Shown: piece after piece, positions 1 to 12,935 of the stretch
How the letters are laid out: every line of letters starts with the position of its first letter
Position numbering within the stretch: position 1 is the stretch's first letter
Assembly (NCBI GenBank): GCA_026874595.1
Contig: CM049309.1
Location: forward strand, 96,556,723 to 96,620,722
Source: Sipunculus nudus
Taxonomy: Eukaryota; Annelida; Sipuncula; Golfingiida; Sipunculidae
DNA: 64,000 nucleotides
Reading direction: 5' to 3'
The notes under the pieces: generated by a model
Told to the model about the DNA's origin: nothing
The model's database searches: none
What the model saw: the letters and a program-made list of their open reading frames with translations, nothing else
Translations under genes and position numbers: made by a program

Positions 1-560
1 TTTCTGGGGGGTACTATAGCTCGAAGGATATGGGTAACAGAGATCTAATTTATGGTTTCCACGGAGACTTTTAATAGGTTTCTCAGTGTGTCGAGAATGA
101 AGATTCTAGGTCCAGCGGTTACAATTTGTGCCACGTTAACAGATGACAGCATCTTTAAACGTCTCAAAAATAGAGGAAAAAATTGTAAAAAAATCGAAAA
201 ATACAGGTGGCGCCACCAGTCTGCAGGAAGTGATGGAACATCTCATGATTAATATGTATGCCAAAAATCATGACCATCAGTCGAGTAGTTAATGAGATAT
301 TGAAGTTTTTGTATGAAATTTTTTACTTTTCTGGGGGGTACTTTGGGGCCCCATAGCTCGAAGGATATGGGTAACAGAGACCTAATTTCTGGTTTCCAGG
401 GAGATTTTTTCATGGCCCTCTCAGAATCCCAAGTTTCAAGGTTCTAGGTTCAGCGGTTACGATTTGTGCCTGGTTAACGGACGGACAGACGGACAGACGG
501 ACGACGGACAAAGAGTGATCGCTATAGCTCAGATGACTTTCAGTCATCTGAGCTAAAAAC
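1..560 (-). mobile_element. Family B element, right-hand part (runs off window)
   Basis: Two diverged copies of a B core (about 1-250 and 330-480) are followed by an ACGG/ACAG run (478-505) and a terminal stem-loop whose arms, AGCTCAGATGACT and AGTCATCTGAGCT, pair perfectly around a 3-base loop. The element ends at GAGCT followed by five A. The left end is outside the window. It interrupts a family A tail that resumes at about 560. A palindrome GGTGGCGCCACC sits at 207-218. Strand follows the Helitron convention, with the short terminal hairpin at the 3' end. Confidence 0.75.
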
Positions 561-667
561 CGTCCAGTAGTCTCAGAGGAGTTCTCCGGAAACGAATGCG
601 GTGGCAGTGGCGGCGGAACCCGGTCAAAAACAAAGTATCCGTAAAACTTCGTTTTGGCGGAGACAAT
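561..667 (-). mobile_element. Family A terminal fragment
   Basis: Matches the ends of the A copies at 9340-9455, 12310-12405 and 29045-29142: a CGG/CAG-rich stretch, then a GTATCCG...CGGAGAC stem-loop. Its remaining part should lie left of the window, because family B (1-560) is inserted in it. It is itself inserted in the B element that continues at 668. Confidence 0.7.
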
Positions 668-2349
668 TACTATCTCAGCTATAATCTATTACTGGAATTA
701 ATATTTAATTTGCACTTTAATCATTGTAACCCTGGTGGTACAACACAAAATCTAAAATGTAGCAAAAGCCTAGCATAAGATTGAATCAAATACAGAAAAT
801 TATTACATAATCTAGTTTATGCACTATCCGGGAAGCCTGCCAAGAGAGGAAGCCCTCCAAGCTGAGCCAAGGCAAGCTGCCTAGAGCAGGTTACATAGCA
901 CAGACTGGTGAAAGCTGTACTAGGTAGGCTTGATGTAAACACTTGACATGGTGTATGAAAACTTGAATAAAAGCTACTCTTTTCAATCAATTCTTTTGAA
1001 ATTTCAGATTTTAAAAGATTAAATCCTTATATTTATATGCTGTGAAAATTGAATCAACAGTACTTACAGGGAAAAAACGTGCCATTGCCAAAGTTGGACA
1101 AAATTTAAGGCATTGATTTTTTATTTATGCTAATAACTTGAAAAATTTGCAAAATTCAGATCTAATTTTGGGTAAACAATTGAATCTTGATTAAATAAAG
1201 TTATATTCTTGAAAAAAAGTCTCTAGGTTCAGCAATTCTCATGTTAGGTGAGTAAAGATATTTCCTGATTTTTTAAAAATTGCATTATATTTTGGCCCAT
1301 AACTTTAAAATAATACCCAATACTGACCTAATTTTTGGTATGTTTACAGAAAATGTATGAAAGAATGTGAATATTAAATATGATCTTAAACAGATCAGTG
1401 GTTTTGATATTAGGCAGCCTTGAAGTGTAACAATGGCTTTTTTTATGGAAAACGGAGGTTTTTCCTTAATATCTCGAAGGAACAAAGTCCTGATGACCCC
1501 ATTTTTGGTATGGTAGGAGATTTTGGGGACATCTAACATTATGCCAACAGCCTGGGGAGCATAGAGATGTGTACTGAATGACCTACAGTCATCAAAGAGG
1601 ACTGCTTGACAATGTAAGGGAATACAACAAGAGACTCAAAAAAAATTCAATAACTAGCCTAATTTTGCAGCTTTTATTTTCAAATTTCAGATTTTAACAG
1701 ATTAAATCCTTATGTGTACATGCTGTGAAAATTAAATCCACAGTACTAACAGGAAAAAAACGTGCCGTGGCCAAAGTTGGGCAAAATTTAAGGTACCAAT
1801 TTTATATTTTTGCAAATATTTAAAAAAATTTAACAGATTTTGATCTATTTTTGGTATACAATTAAATTGTGATTAATTAAAGTTGTATTACTGAAAAAAA
1901 GTCCCTACCTTTAACACTTTTGGTCTTAAGTGACCAAATATCTTTCCTGATTTTTTTACAAAGTCCATTATGTTTGGGCCCATAACTTTTTTAAATTAAA
2001 TAATACTGACTTAATTTCTGGCATGTACATAGGAACTATATAGAGGAATATTTATGGTAAATATGAAGAAAACCAGATGAGTGGTTTTGATTTTAGGCAG
2101 TCTTGAAGTGTAAAAGATGATTTCTAATAAAAAAATTGAGGTTTTTCCTTAATATCCCAAAGGAACGAAGTCCTATTGACCCAATTTTTGGCATGGTAGG
2201 AGATTTTGGGGACATCTAACTGTATGCCAAATTTCAGATTCGTAGGTCCAATGGTGTTGAAACTTGCCAGTCTTACGGACGGACATCCGGACAGACGGAC
2301 GGAGGGACAGACGACAGACAATGGACCACGACTTATAGTCAGCTGAGCT
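668..2349 (-). mobile_element. Family B element, interrupted by A
   Basis: Aligns by eye with 60195-61452 plus 63336-63864, another B copy that carries a nested insertion. It contains two B cores (about 1000-1560 and 1680-2230), an ACGG run (2277-2310) and the terminal CAGCTGAGCT followed by A. The right end abuts the 45-base array, so this copy inserted in or beside that array. No coding capacity is seen; the 84-residue minus-strand frame at 1285-1539 is core sequence. Confidence 0.75.
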
Positions 2350-2354
2350 AAAAA

Positions 2355-2985
2355 CAGAACACCTAACCAGTGTGATACCCTATCATTATCGTAAAATAAC
2401 ATGACACCTAACCAGTGCGATATCCTATCATTATGGTAATATAACTGAACACCTAAAAAGTGTGATACCCTATCATTATGGTAAAATAACAGAACACCTA
2501 TCCAGTGTGATACCCTATCATTATCGTAAAATAACATGACACCTAACCAGTGTGATACCCTATCATTATGGTAATATAACTGAACACCTAAAAAGTGTGA
2601 TACCCCATCAATATGGTAAAATAACAGAACACCTAACCAGTGTAATACCCTATCATTATGGTGAAATAACAGAACACCTAACCAGTGTGATACCCTATCA
2701 GTATGGTAAAATAACTGAACACCTAACCAGTGTGATACCCTATCATTATGGTAAAATAATAAAACACCTAACCAGTGTGATACCCTATCATTATTGTAAA
2801 ATAACAGAACACCTAACCAGTGTGATACCCTATCATTATGGTAAAATAACAGAATACCCAACCAGTGTGAAACCCTATCATTATGGTAAAATAACAGAAC
2901 CCTTTATCAGTGTGATATCCTATCATTACGGTAAAATAACCAAATGGATAAACATGCAGTGTCATATCCTATTACAATGATAAAA
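2355..2985. repeat. 45-base minisatellite, about 14 units
   Basis: Unit of 45 bases typified by TGTGATACCCTATCATTATG plus GTAAAATAAC and AGAACACCTAACCAG, with point variants. Because 45 is a multiple of three and the unit lacks stops in some frames, reading frames stay open on both strands (a 15-residue period, IPYHYGKITEHLTSV on the plus strand). I treat these as artefacts of periodicity. Confidence 0.92.
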
Positions 2986-2995
2986 TAAAATTATT

Positions 2996-3745
2996 CAGTA
3001 TTCAGGCCAACAGTGGTTAGAATGACCTACTGACCTATCACTTGGAGTATTCGGGCCAACAGTGGTTAGAATGACCTACTGACCTATGGCTTGGAGTATT
3101 CAGGCCACAGTGGTTAGAATGACCTACTGACCTATCGCTTGGAGTATTCAGGCCACAGTGGTTAAAATTACCTATTGACCTATCGCTTGGAGTCTTCAGG
3201 CAACAGTGGTTAGAATGACCTACTGACCTATCGCTTGGAGTATTCAGGCCAACACTGGTTAGAATGACCTACTGACCTATCGCTTGGAGTATTCAGGCCA
3301 CAGTGGTTAGAATGACCTACTGACCTATCGCTTGGAGTATTCAGGCCAACAGTGGTTAGAATGACCTACTGACCTATCGCTTGGAGTATTTAGGCCAACA
3401 GTGGTTAGAATGACCTACTGACCTATCACTTGGAGTATTCAGGCCACAGTGGTTAGAATGACCTACTGACCTATCGCTTGGAGTATTCAGGCCAACACTG
3501 GTTAGAATGACCTACTGACCTATCGCTTGGAGTATTCAGGCCACAGTGGTTAGAATGACCTACTGACCTATCGCTTGGAGTATTCAGGCCAACAGTGGTT
3601 AGAATGACCTACTGACCTATCGCTTGGAGTATTCAGGCCACAGTGGTTAGAATGACCTACTGACCTATCGCTTGGAGTATTCAGGCCACAGTGGTTAGAA
3701 TGACCTACTGACCTATCGCTTGGAGTATTCAGGCCACAGAATAAT
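2996..3745. repeat. 48/49-base minisatellite, about 15 units
   Basis: Unit contains ATTCAGGCCAACAGTGG, TTAGAATGACCTACTGACC and TATCGCTTGGAG. Two length classes alternate (GGCCACAG at 48 bases, GGCCAACAG at 49), which looks like slippage or conversion among units. It follows the 45-base array directly, with no shared unit sequence. Confidence 0.92.
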
Positions 3746-4934
3746 CGACTGACCTTTTACTTGGAGTCTTCAGGACAAAGTGACTTAGTTCTATAAACAG
3801 AAGAATTTGAAAAGGTGCCAGAAGGCCTGATTAGATTCAAATTTTTTGAGAAATTAGCTCTCTGAGAGCTGTTGTACCTTCCTGTGAGGTGTCTAACACC
3901 TGTTCAACATTACTGTGTCACAAACAAAGAAGTGGAAACCACAAAATGGTGAGTTTTGTTATTCCTGACTGAGTCTCAGTTCCACCATATCTCACATCAA
4001 TACGAAAAATAAATCAACATTTTTGTATTTTTAAAATAACCTTAAATTGTCATGCAAAAGAAATATGAGCCAGTTATCTGAAATATGGACTTGGTCACTT
4101 TCATATCCATAGTTGTCACATATTTAATGACAAGATCAGTTTGCAGACATTAATTGACATTTTCTCACCATCAAACAATGTCTGTTAATCTATGAATGAA
4201 TTATAGAGGGGCCATCAGAAGAACTCCATATATTCTCAGTGCAGAATATTGGCTGACCCCTCATCCCTATCACAGCTTGGTCCTGGGAATGGGTGTCCAA
4301 TCAAGTTTGGGATCAGCCAAATGGGTGACACTTCTTCTGTCTTATTGATTCTATTAATGAATTCCCTGCAGTGTCACAGATTTATCAAGTTTCTGATTAG
4401 AGAAGCTTCTTGGACAATCCTCGCTGATCTACCACCACTAGCCATTAACCTGGCGGGCCCATCGTCGGACAGCTGGACAGGTCCACACTCCATCACCTGC
4501 GTGTTAGTTGGCCAGACATCATTCCATTCACGATAGAGTGGGCTCCCTGCACTTGAGGTGCACTCTCCTCACATTTGTTGTTTTCCACTTTGGTCCATCT
4601 GTCATTGGCACTCTCCATACAGAATCAGCAGTCAGCAGTGGTCCTCCATTTGACAATACTACTGCTAACCAGAGGTGCAATAAACAGTCCCATAATGCAT
4701 TCACCTCAGACTGTATCAGTTAAAAGCTATTCACCTGAGGGAAGTTAATCAAATGTTTCACTTGGTATTTAATGAAACAATTGGCCATGACATTAACAAG
4801 GCCTAGTGGTGGTGTTGCAACAGTCCCTCATTGCTGGCAGATAATATGATTATCTATTTAAATTAACCTGATGATGTATTTGTGATGAGGCGGTGACCCA
4901 TAAATGAACCTGATGATGTAATGTTGATGAGGAA
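3746..4934. other. Stretch between arrays without a recognisable gene
   Basis: A 95-codon plus-strand frame at 4249-4536 and a 71-codon frame at 4508-4723 overlap; neither shows a motif I recognise and both have ordinary composition. A donor-like AATG/GTGAGT occurs near 3947. Nothing else in the window matches this stretch, so it may be unique host DNA or a single copy of an older repeat. Confidence 0.4.
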
Positions 4935-7900
4935 ACATCACAACACAAAGATGGTCTGACTTCATGTAGGTACCATCAACACACAAAGAGGGGGTCTGAG
5001 TTCACCAAGGTAACATCATCATACAAAGAGGTGGTCTGACTTCACAGAGGTAAATTAACCACACAAAGCGGAGGTCTGCCTTCACAGATGTTACATCACC
5101 ACACAAAGAAGAGGTCTGCCTTCTCAGATGTAACATCACCATACAAAGGGGGTCTGACTTCACAGAGGTAAATTAACCACACAAAACGGAGGTCTGCCTT
5201 CACAGATGTTACATCACCACACAAAGAAGAGGTCTGCCTTCTCAGATGTAACATCACCACACAAAGAGGTGGTCTGACTTCACAGAGGTAACATAACCAC
5301 ACAAAGAGGAGGTCTGACTTCACAGAGGTAACATCACCACACAAAGAGAAGGTCTGACTTCACAGAGATAACATCACCACACAAAGAAGAGGTCTGCCTT
5401 CTCAGATGTAACATCACCATACAAAGAAGAGGTCTGCCTTCTCAGATGTAACATCACCATACAAAGAGGTGGTCTGACTTCACAGAGGTAACATCACCAC
5501 ACGAAGAAGAGGTCTGCGTTCTCAGATGTAACATCACCATACAAAGAAGAGGTCTGCCTTCTCAGATGTAACATCATCATACAAAGAGGTGGTCTGACTT
5601 CACAGAGGTAAAATAACCACACAAAGCGGAGGTCTGCCTTCACAGATGTTACATCACCACACAAAGAAGAGGTCTGCCTTCTCAGATGTAACATCACCAT
5701 ACAAAGGGGGTCTGACTTCACAGAGGTAAATTAACCACACAAAGCGGAGGTCTGCCTTCACAGATGTTACATCACCACACAAAGAAGAGGTCTGCCTTCT
5801 CAGATGTAACATCACCACACAAAGAGGTGGTCTGACTTCACAGAGGTAACATCACCACACAAAGAGGAGGTCTGACTTCACAGAGGAAACATCACCACAC
5901 AAAGAGAAGGTCTGACTTCACAGAGGTAACATCACCACACAAAGAAGAGGTCTGCCTTCTCAGATGTAACATCACCATACAAAGAAGAGGTCTGCCTTCT
6001 CAGATGTAACATCACCACACAAAGAGGTGGTCTGACTTCACAGAGGTAACATCACCACACAAAGAGAAAGTCTGACTTCACAGAGGTAACATCACCACAC
6101 AAAGAGAAGGTCTGACTTCACAGAGATAACATCACCACACAATGAGTTGGTCTGACTTCACAGAGGTAACATCACCACACAAAGAGTTGGTCTGACTTCA
6201 CAGAGGTAACATCACCATACAATGAGTTGGTCTGACTTCACAGAGGTAACATCACCACACAAAGAAGAGGTCTGCCTTCTCAGATGTAACATCACCATAC
6301 AAAGGGGGTCTGACTTCACAGATGTCACATCACCACACAAAGAGGAGGTCTGCCTTCACAGAGGTAACATCACCACAAAAAGAGGGGGTCTGACCTCACA
6401 GAGGTAACATCACCACACAAAGAGGGGGTCTGATTTCACAGAGGTAACATCACCACACAAAGGGGAGGTCTGCCTTCACAGATGTAACATCACCACACAA
6501 AGAAGGGGTCTGACTTCACAAAGGTAACATCACCACACAAAGAGTTGGTCTGACTTCACAGATGTAACATCACCACACAAAGAGGGGGTCTGACTTCACA
6601 GATGTAACATCACCACACAAAGAAGGGGTCTGACTTCACAAAGGTAACATCACCACACAAAGACGTGGTCTGCCTTCACAGATGTAACATCACCATACAA
6701 AGAGGTGGTCTGCCTTCACAGATAAAACATTTCCACACAAAGAGGTGGTCTGACTTCACAGAGGTAACTTCACCACACAAAGACGTGGTCTGCCTTCACA
6801 GATAAAACATTTCCACCCAAAGAGGTGGTCTGACTTCACAGAGGTAACATTACCACACAAAGAGTTGGTCTGACTTCACAGATGTAACATCACCACACAA
6901 AGACGTGGTCTGCCTTCACAGATAAAACATTTCCACACAAAGAGGTGGTCTGACTTCACAAAGGTAACATTACCACACAAAGAGTTGGTCTGACCTCACA
7001 GATGTAACATCACCACACAAAGAAGGGGTCTGACTTCACAAAGGTAACATCACCACACAAAGAGTTGGTCTGACTTCACAGATGTAACATCACCACACAA
7101 ATAGGGGGTCTGCCTTCACAGATGTAACATCACCACACAAAGAAGGGGTCTGACTTCACAAAGGTAACATCACCACACAAAGACGTGGTCTGCCTTCACA
7201 GATGTAACATCACCACAAAAAGAGGTGGTCTGCCTTCACAGATAAAACATTTCCACACAAAGAGGTGGTCTGACTTCACAGAGGTAACTTCACCACACAA
7301 AGACGTGGTCTGCCTTCACAGATAAAACATTTCCACACAAAGAGGTGGTCTGACTTCACAGAGGTAACATTTCCACACAAAGAGGTGGTCTGACTTCACA
7401 AAGGTAACATTACCACACAAAGAGTTGGTCTGACTTCACAGATGTAACATCACCACACAAAGAAAGGGTCTGCCTTCACAGATATAACATCACCACACAA
7501 AGAAGGGGTCTGACTTCACAAAGGTAACATCACCACACAAAGACGTAGTCTGCCTTCACAGATGTAACATCACCACACAAAGAGGTGGTCTGCCTTCACA
7601 GATAAAACATTTCCACACAAAGAGGTGGTCTGACTTCACAGAGGTAACTTCACCACACAAAGACATGGTCTGCCTTCACAGATAAAACATTTCCACACAA
7701 AGAGGTGGTCTGACTTCACAGAGGTAACATTACCACACAAAGAGTTGGTCTGACTTCACAGATGTAACATCACCACACAAAGACGTGGTCTGCCTTCACA
7801 GATAAAACATTTCCACACAAAGAGGTGGTCTGACTTCACAAAGGTAACATTACCACACAAAGAGTTGGTCTGATTTCACAGATGTAACATCACCACACAA

Positions 7901-8305
7901 AGACGTGGTCTGCCTTCACAGATAAAACATTTCCACACAAAGAGGTGGTCTGACTTCACAGAGGTAACTTCACCACACAAAGACGTGGTCTGCCTTCACA
8001 GATAAAACATTTCCACACAAAGAGGTGGTCTGACTTCACAGAGGTAACATTACCACACAAAGAGTTGGTCTGACTTCACAGATGTAACATCACCACACAA
8101 AGACGTGGTCTGCCTTCACAGATAAAACATTTCCACACAAAGAGGTGGTCTGACTTCACAGAGGTAACATCACCACACAAAGAGGTGGTCTGACTTCACA
8201 GAGGTAACATCACCACACAAAGATGTGGTCTGCCTTCACAGAGGTAACATCACCACCCAAAGAGGGGGTCAAGTTCACAGAGGTAACATCAATACACAAA
8301 GACAT
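4935..8305. repeat. 40-base minisatellite, about 84 units, with higher-order structure
   Basis: Unit of 40 bases (GGTCTGACTTCACAGAGG, TAACATCACCACACAAAGAG) repeated for about 3.4 kb. Variants are ordered: from about 6,700 onward, GATAAAACATTTCC units alternate with GAGGTAACTT, ACATTACC and GAGTTGG units. The block at 6741-6990 recurs at 7621-7870 (offset 880, 22 units), and 7621-7900 recurs from 7941 (offset 320, 8 units). Short open frames across it are periodic artefacts. Confidence 0.95.
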
Positions 8306-8535
8306 AGTTTTAATGATCATATGGCAGCGTCTGTGGTTCTTTCTGGGGATGTACACGTTCCAGTATTATTGCCATATTACCCCACCTGACCATGACCCCT
8401 ATTCTCATCTGAAGTTTATCATATACAAGTGCCAGGTGATGCAGGGTTGGGAAACTTTTCATCCCAAGGGCCAAAAGGGACATCCGGATGTTCTCAAGTG
8501 GGCCACAAGTGACAGAAATAACTAAATATAATAAT
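8306..8535. other. Unassigned stretch between array and A element
   Basis: The plus-strand frame 8223-8525 runs out of the array into this stretch, ending in a segment with residues QGWETFHPKGQKGHPDV. I recognise no family, and the start codon lies in the minisatellite, so it is probably not a gene. An old dispersed repeat is possible. Confidence 0.3.
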
Positions 8536-9455
8536 AACTAGAATAAGGGTAGTCGACAAGCGACTACGTGTATCCACCAAAATCAGAGTGGGACAGGTGA
8601 AGTGAGGCATGGATTGAGTGGCAAGGGGAAATAGAGTGAGGTGTGTTGCATAATAGCCTTGATGTCTGCAGCTGAAATGTGTATGAAGGTTGCGCCACCT
8701 GCCACAAAATCCAGAAAGCTATCCAAGATGAATAAACCTGCAAAATTTTAGGCAGATATGTGAAACGACTGCCGAGATATAAGTGATTTTATCCCACAGC
8801 TAACAAACAGACAGACACTGTGGAAAAATGGTTGCAGGTGGCACCATCACTTTTGCGTATGATAAAGAGCTAGGGGAGATCTATACACATGCAAAATTTT
8901 TGCCCAACTGGTCAAACAGTTCTTGAGATATGAGCTTGGATGTCTGCAGCTTAAACGTGAATGTAGAAGGCGCCACCTGTGATAAAATCAAGAAAGCTGT
9001 CCAGGATGAATACACATGCAAAATTTCAGGTTGATAAGTCCAACCAATGCAGAGATATGAGTGATTTTAACCCAAGGCAGATGAACAGATGGACGCTGTG
9101 CAAAAAATGGTTGCAGAGGGGCGTCACCATTTTCAGTGTATGTTATAAAGCTATCCAAGGGGTGCATTTGTACAAAAAGTTTAGCCTGATCTGTCAAACG
9201 GTTACTGAGATATGTGGGTTTATGTTTGGAAACAGACGCACAAATGGATGCTTGGCAGAGAGGAAAGGTCAGAGGTCAACCAAAAATGAGGGCGCAGCAG
9301 TTTACATGTCACCCGAACATAATTCTAATTTTAAAAAATTCTGCCCAGTGGTTACAGAGGAGTTCTCGGGAAACCTATGCGGCAGTGGCGGTTGGTTGGC
9401 AGAGGCGTGCGACTGAAAAACATAGTATCCACAAAACTCTATTTTGGCGGATACA
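8536..9455 (-). mobile_element. Family A element with both ends
   Basis: Left end AACTAGAATAAGGG, then a hairpin GTAGTCG-ACAAG-CGACTAC and GTATCCACCAAAATCAGAGT. The right end is ACTCTATTTTGGCGGATAC, the inverted counterpart of the subterminal repeat. Between them are about two cores and a tail. Read on the minus strand it finishes hairpin, seven bases, CTAG, then T, which is the Helitron 3' end pattern. No protein is encoded. Confidence 0.8.
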
Positions 9456-11722
9456 ATGATTGTGGCTGGCACCATCAGTCTTGTATACAACGAAGAGATA
9501 TGCCCTATGTCAGACTGATATGTCAAACCCCTCCTTTGATATTAGCAGGGCCATTTGTAAGTGGCACCACCGTTCTTGTACACTATAAAGCTACCCGATA
9601 TGTATAAACATGCCCAATGTTATGCTGCTGTATCAAATTTCTCTGTAGAAATAAGCAGGCGCATACACTGCAAAAGTCAATGTAGGTGGCACCACCTGTC
9701 TTGTAAATGAGAATACCATCAAAGACGCATAGACAGGTCAAAATATCAGGCCAATTCATCAAACTTCCCAGAATTTGATGCACTGGGCTGATGAGGCTTA
9801 GGTGAGTAAGGCAGTTGCCTACGAGTGAACTGTGACAAATTGCTGCCTCAAGCTACTGCACTGATTGAACTCTTGACCTGCACCTGGCTAGATTGAGTGA
9901 CTGAGTGAACTTTTGACCTGTACTTGGCTGCACTGAGAAAACTCTTGACCTGTTGCATTATCTGACACAGTTGGCAGTCTGCCAAAGCTATAAATAGATC
10001 CAGGCTGAACTTTGGTGCCAAATCTGATGCAATTAGCAGTCTGCCAAAGCTATAAATAGAATTCAGCTACTGCACTGAGTGAACTCTTGACCTATGCCTG
10101 GCTGCACTTCTTCCCATCCAGGCACTGTGCCAAAACTATTTATAGAGCTGACATCATCTTGGCTAATGGCCACTCAAGCCACAAGGCACTGGCAATCTGC
10201 CAATGGTAAACCAAGTGCTGCCATCTGTACACAAAAGTGGTCCCTACTTGAAATAACTTTGAAATTTAATTTCCCAATACAAAATGCTTTATAGCTGACT
10301 GTTTACAAAAAAGAAATCAGGAATACATGTAAAATTATTACAGATGCATACTGAATGCAAAATAAAATACAGATATATCTCATTGATGGGAAATTCTTGA
10401 ATTAAGTTAAGTAGGGATACCAATAATTTATAATCCATGTACAGTTGTATTTATATAGCCACAGAGAGCTGAATATCCATGAATATCCCATTGCCTGGTA
10501 TGATGAATAACTTAAATCATAAATCTAATTTTTTTAAAAGCTTTTAAAAAAACTTTCTTGTCAATATAAACCAAAGATAACCTGAAATCTAAATGTCTAG
10601 TTGCATGATGTAATAGATGCTGATAAACTGGTGCCAGGCTAGATGTAACAGCATCACACAGCTAACATATATGGTAAAATGACTCAGTTCAATCTCCATA
10701 ATTCAGCTAAAAATCATTCATGTGGAACCATTAATGACAATTAATAAAAGAATTATTGAAGGGATTATCTTGTAAAGACTTAACAAACTGGCTTAAGTGG
10801 CAACAGTCGAAAAACATTTTACAGGTTTATAACTCATATAGGAAGATACAGCTAACTGGCTATGTTCAGCTTCCCATAACTCAGCCAAAAATCACTGGAC
10901 CAAAACCACTTGAACAATCTTGAATTATCAACATCTGAGGATAATTAATGTGTGAGATTTAAGAAATTGGCCAAGTGGTTTTTGAGAAGAAGATCTTTGT
11001 AGCCACTGAACTAAAATGGGCTGTTATGGCATATGACTAAATTTAGCTTCCCATAACTTAGCCAAAAGTCACTGAACTGAGACCATTTGAAAAAACTTCA
11101 GAAAGCACTACCCTAGGATCATTTCTGTGCGATTTTAAACATTTTGGCCATATGGTTTCAGAGAAGAAGTTTTTTGTAGCCCTCAGTGTGATACAGGCAC
11201 TGATGACCCCGTACAAAAAAAGCCGATGCAGGTGTCGCCACCAATACCTCAATTTCAGATATGACCTATGTGACCAACATTGGCATAAAATTTGGTGATG
11301 ATAGCTCCAGTCATTTCTGAGATTTAAATTTTAATATGTTTTTTTGGACAGATGACAAAGTTCAACCTCCTGTAACTCGGCCGAAAATCTCCGAACTGGA
11401 ACCATTCAAACAAACTTGAGAGAGATTGTTCCAGGGATCATTTCTGTGAAATATAGGACAATTTGGCTGGACAGTTTCGGAGGAGAAGATTTTTAAAGCT
11501 TTTTCCCTATAAAATCTAAGAAAATGTAGTAAGAAAAAAAAATAAACAAAATCCGATATAGTTTTTTGATTGACTGATTATTTGCAAAAACTTTGGTGAT
11601 GCTGGCTCCTGCCGTTTTTGAGATAGCTATGGTTAACGTACAGACAACGCACGACGTAAGACGCACGACACACGACATACGACGGACGCCGCCGCACCAT
11701 TGCATAAGCTCACAGGTTTGCT
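9456..11722 (-). mobile_element. Family C element, left end missing
   Basis: Matches the complete C copy at 56031-58497 from its position about 56210 onward and ends in GCATAAGCTCACAGG, TTTGCT and an A run after an ACG-rich stretch (11638-11693). The left 180 bases with the CAAGGCC end are absent; the start is the right end of the preceding A element, which occupies the same A-rich site used by a B element at 37568 in another C copy. Confidence 0.75.
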
Positions 11723-11727
11723 AAAAA

Positions 11728-12405
11728 GTCAAACCACTGCCGAGATAGGAGTAATTTTATCCCACGGCAGACAAACAGAGGGACCCTGTGCAAAAATGGT
11801 TGCAGGTGGCTCTACCAGTTTTGCATATGATAAAGAGCTAGGTGAGATCTATACACATGCAAAATTTTGGCCCAAGCAGCCAAACGGTTCCCTAGATATG
11901 AGCTTGGATGTCTGCAGCGTAAATGTTGAGAAGGTGGCGCCACCTGTCATAAAATCAAGAAAGCTCTCCAGGATGTATACACATGCAAATTTTCAGGTGA
12001 ATAAGTCCAACCAATGCAGAGATATGAGTAATTTTATCCCAAGGCAGATGAACAGATGGACACTGTGCAAAAATGGTTGCAGGTGGCACCGCCATTTTTT
12101 ATGTATGTTATATAGCTATCCAGGGCTACATTTGTGCAAAATTTTTTTACGGATCGGTCAAACGGTTCCCGAGATATGTGGGTTAATGTGTAATAACAAA
12201 CGCACAGATGGACGCAGAGCGCAGAGGAAAGGTCAGAGGTCAAAACAAAATCGGGGCACAGCAGTTCACATGTGACCCAAACATAAACCTGGGTTTCGTA
12301 AAATTCCACCCAGCAGTTATGGAGGAATTCTCCAGACACCTATGCTGCGGCAGCGGCGTCTGGCTGAAAACATAGTATCCGCAAAACTCTGTTTTGGCGG
12401 ATACA
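11728..12405 (-). mobile_element. Family A partial copy (core and right end)
   Basis: Begins mid-core at GTCAAACCACTGCCGAGAT, directly after the C end, and runs through two cores and the tail to CTCTGTTTTGGCGGATAC. The core junction suggests that C inserted in an A element, but the matching left half is not contiguous on the other side of C. Confidence 0.75.
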
Positions 12406-12586
12406 ATTATCTGATTTTAAGAAAGAAATCATTTACACAGCAGTATTATTAGGTACACAAAGAATGAAACTGATGATATAATAAATTTAATGTCATTTTG
12501 CTCTGTAGATTAGACAGTTACTTGAGGTTCCAAAGTCTCTACCAGTTTAATAATATAATAATGAAAAGTCTTGTAAATGTACTCAC

Positions 12587-12665
12587 TTCTGGAGAGAATT
12601 ACTAGGATCAGATAGATTAAATTCTATAAACTTGTAGTCTGCAGGCACGTGATTGTAGGAAACAA
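12587..12665 (-). CDS. Candidate internal exon, unknown protein
   Basis: On the minus strand a 79-base block lies between an AG (CTCACCAG) and a consensus donor (AGAA/GTGAGT). It encodes, in one open frame, 25 complete codons including YNHVPADYKFIEF and NLSDPSNSLQ, with phase 1 at the left and two bases left over at the right. The composition looks coding and the sequence matches no repeat in the window. I do not recognise the protein. The acceptor lacks a strong pyrimidine tract, so this could be chance. It lies downstream of the candidate terminal exon at 12864-12923, so if both are real they belong to different genes. Confidence 0.35.
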
Positions 12666-12730
12666 CTGGTGAGCCAATGTATGTTCAGATAGGCCTAGGT
12701 TTCCACATCAAATTGACGGGAAATAACATC

Positions 12731-12736
12731 TTTATT
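12731..12736 (-). promoter_or_regulatory. Polyadenylation signal AATAAA
   Basis: AATAAA on the minus strand (TTTATT on plus), about 130 bases past the stop of the candidate terminal exon. It gives that exon a plausible 3' untranslated region. Confidence 0.4.
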
Positions 12737-12863
12737 TACAAATATTCTTTTATATTCACATTCTATAAGATTCTTTGCTCAAGGCAACAGCAATTTATGC
12801 TTGACTGATAACAGAACTAATTTACATTGCATCAGTAGCATCAGACTCATGGGGGAAAAATCT

Positions 12864-12923
12864 TCAGGTAGCCATTTTCTTTTTGAGGAAATTACCATAA
12901 ATCACTGATGCTGCTTCTTCTAA
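12864..12923 (-). CDS. Candidate 3'-terminal exon, unknown protein
   Basis: After a pyrimidine-rich acceptor (TTTCTTTTTAAG) the minus strand reads 19 codons, LEEAASVIYGNFLKKKMAT, then TGA, followed by an AATAAA. The lysine-rich, charged C-terminus looks like real protein, but I do not recognise the family and no upstream exon is visible in the window. The acceptor tract lies directly beside the end of a B element (12936), so the branch point would have to lie inside the transposon. Chance similarity to an exon cannot be excluded. Confidence 0.35.
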   Translation of the reverse strand, partial: LEEAASVIYGNFLKKKMAT

Positions 12924-12935
12924 CTTAAAAAGAAA

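Noticed and set aside
2124-2980. Long open frames on both strands (245 and 142 codons)
   Set aside because: They lie across the 45-base array; a period divisible by three keeps frames open. No start context, domain or codon pattern supports a gene.
4935-8305. Possible CRISPR-like array
   Set aside because: Units are contiguous with no unique spacers, in a eukaryotic context with transposons and spliced exons.
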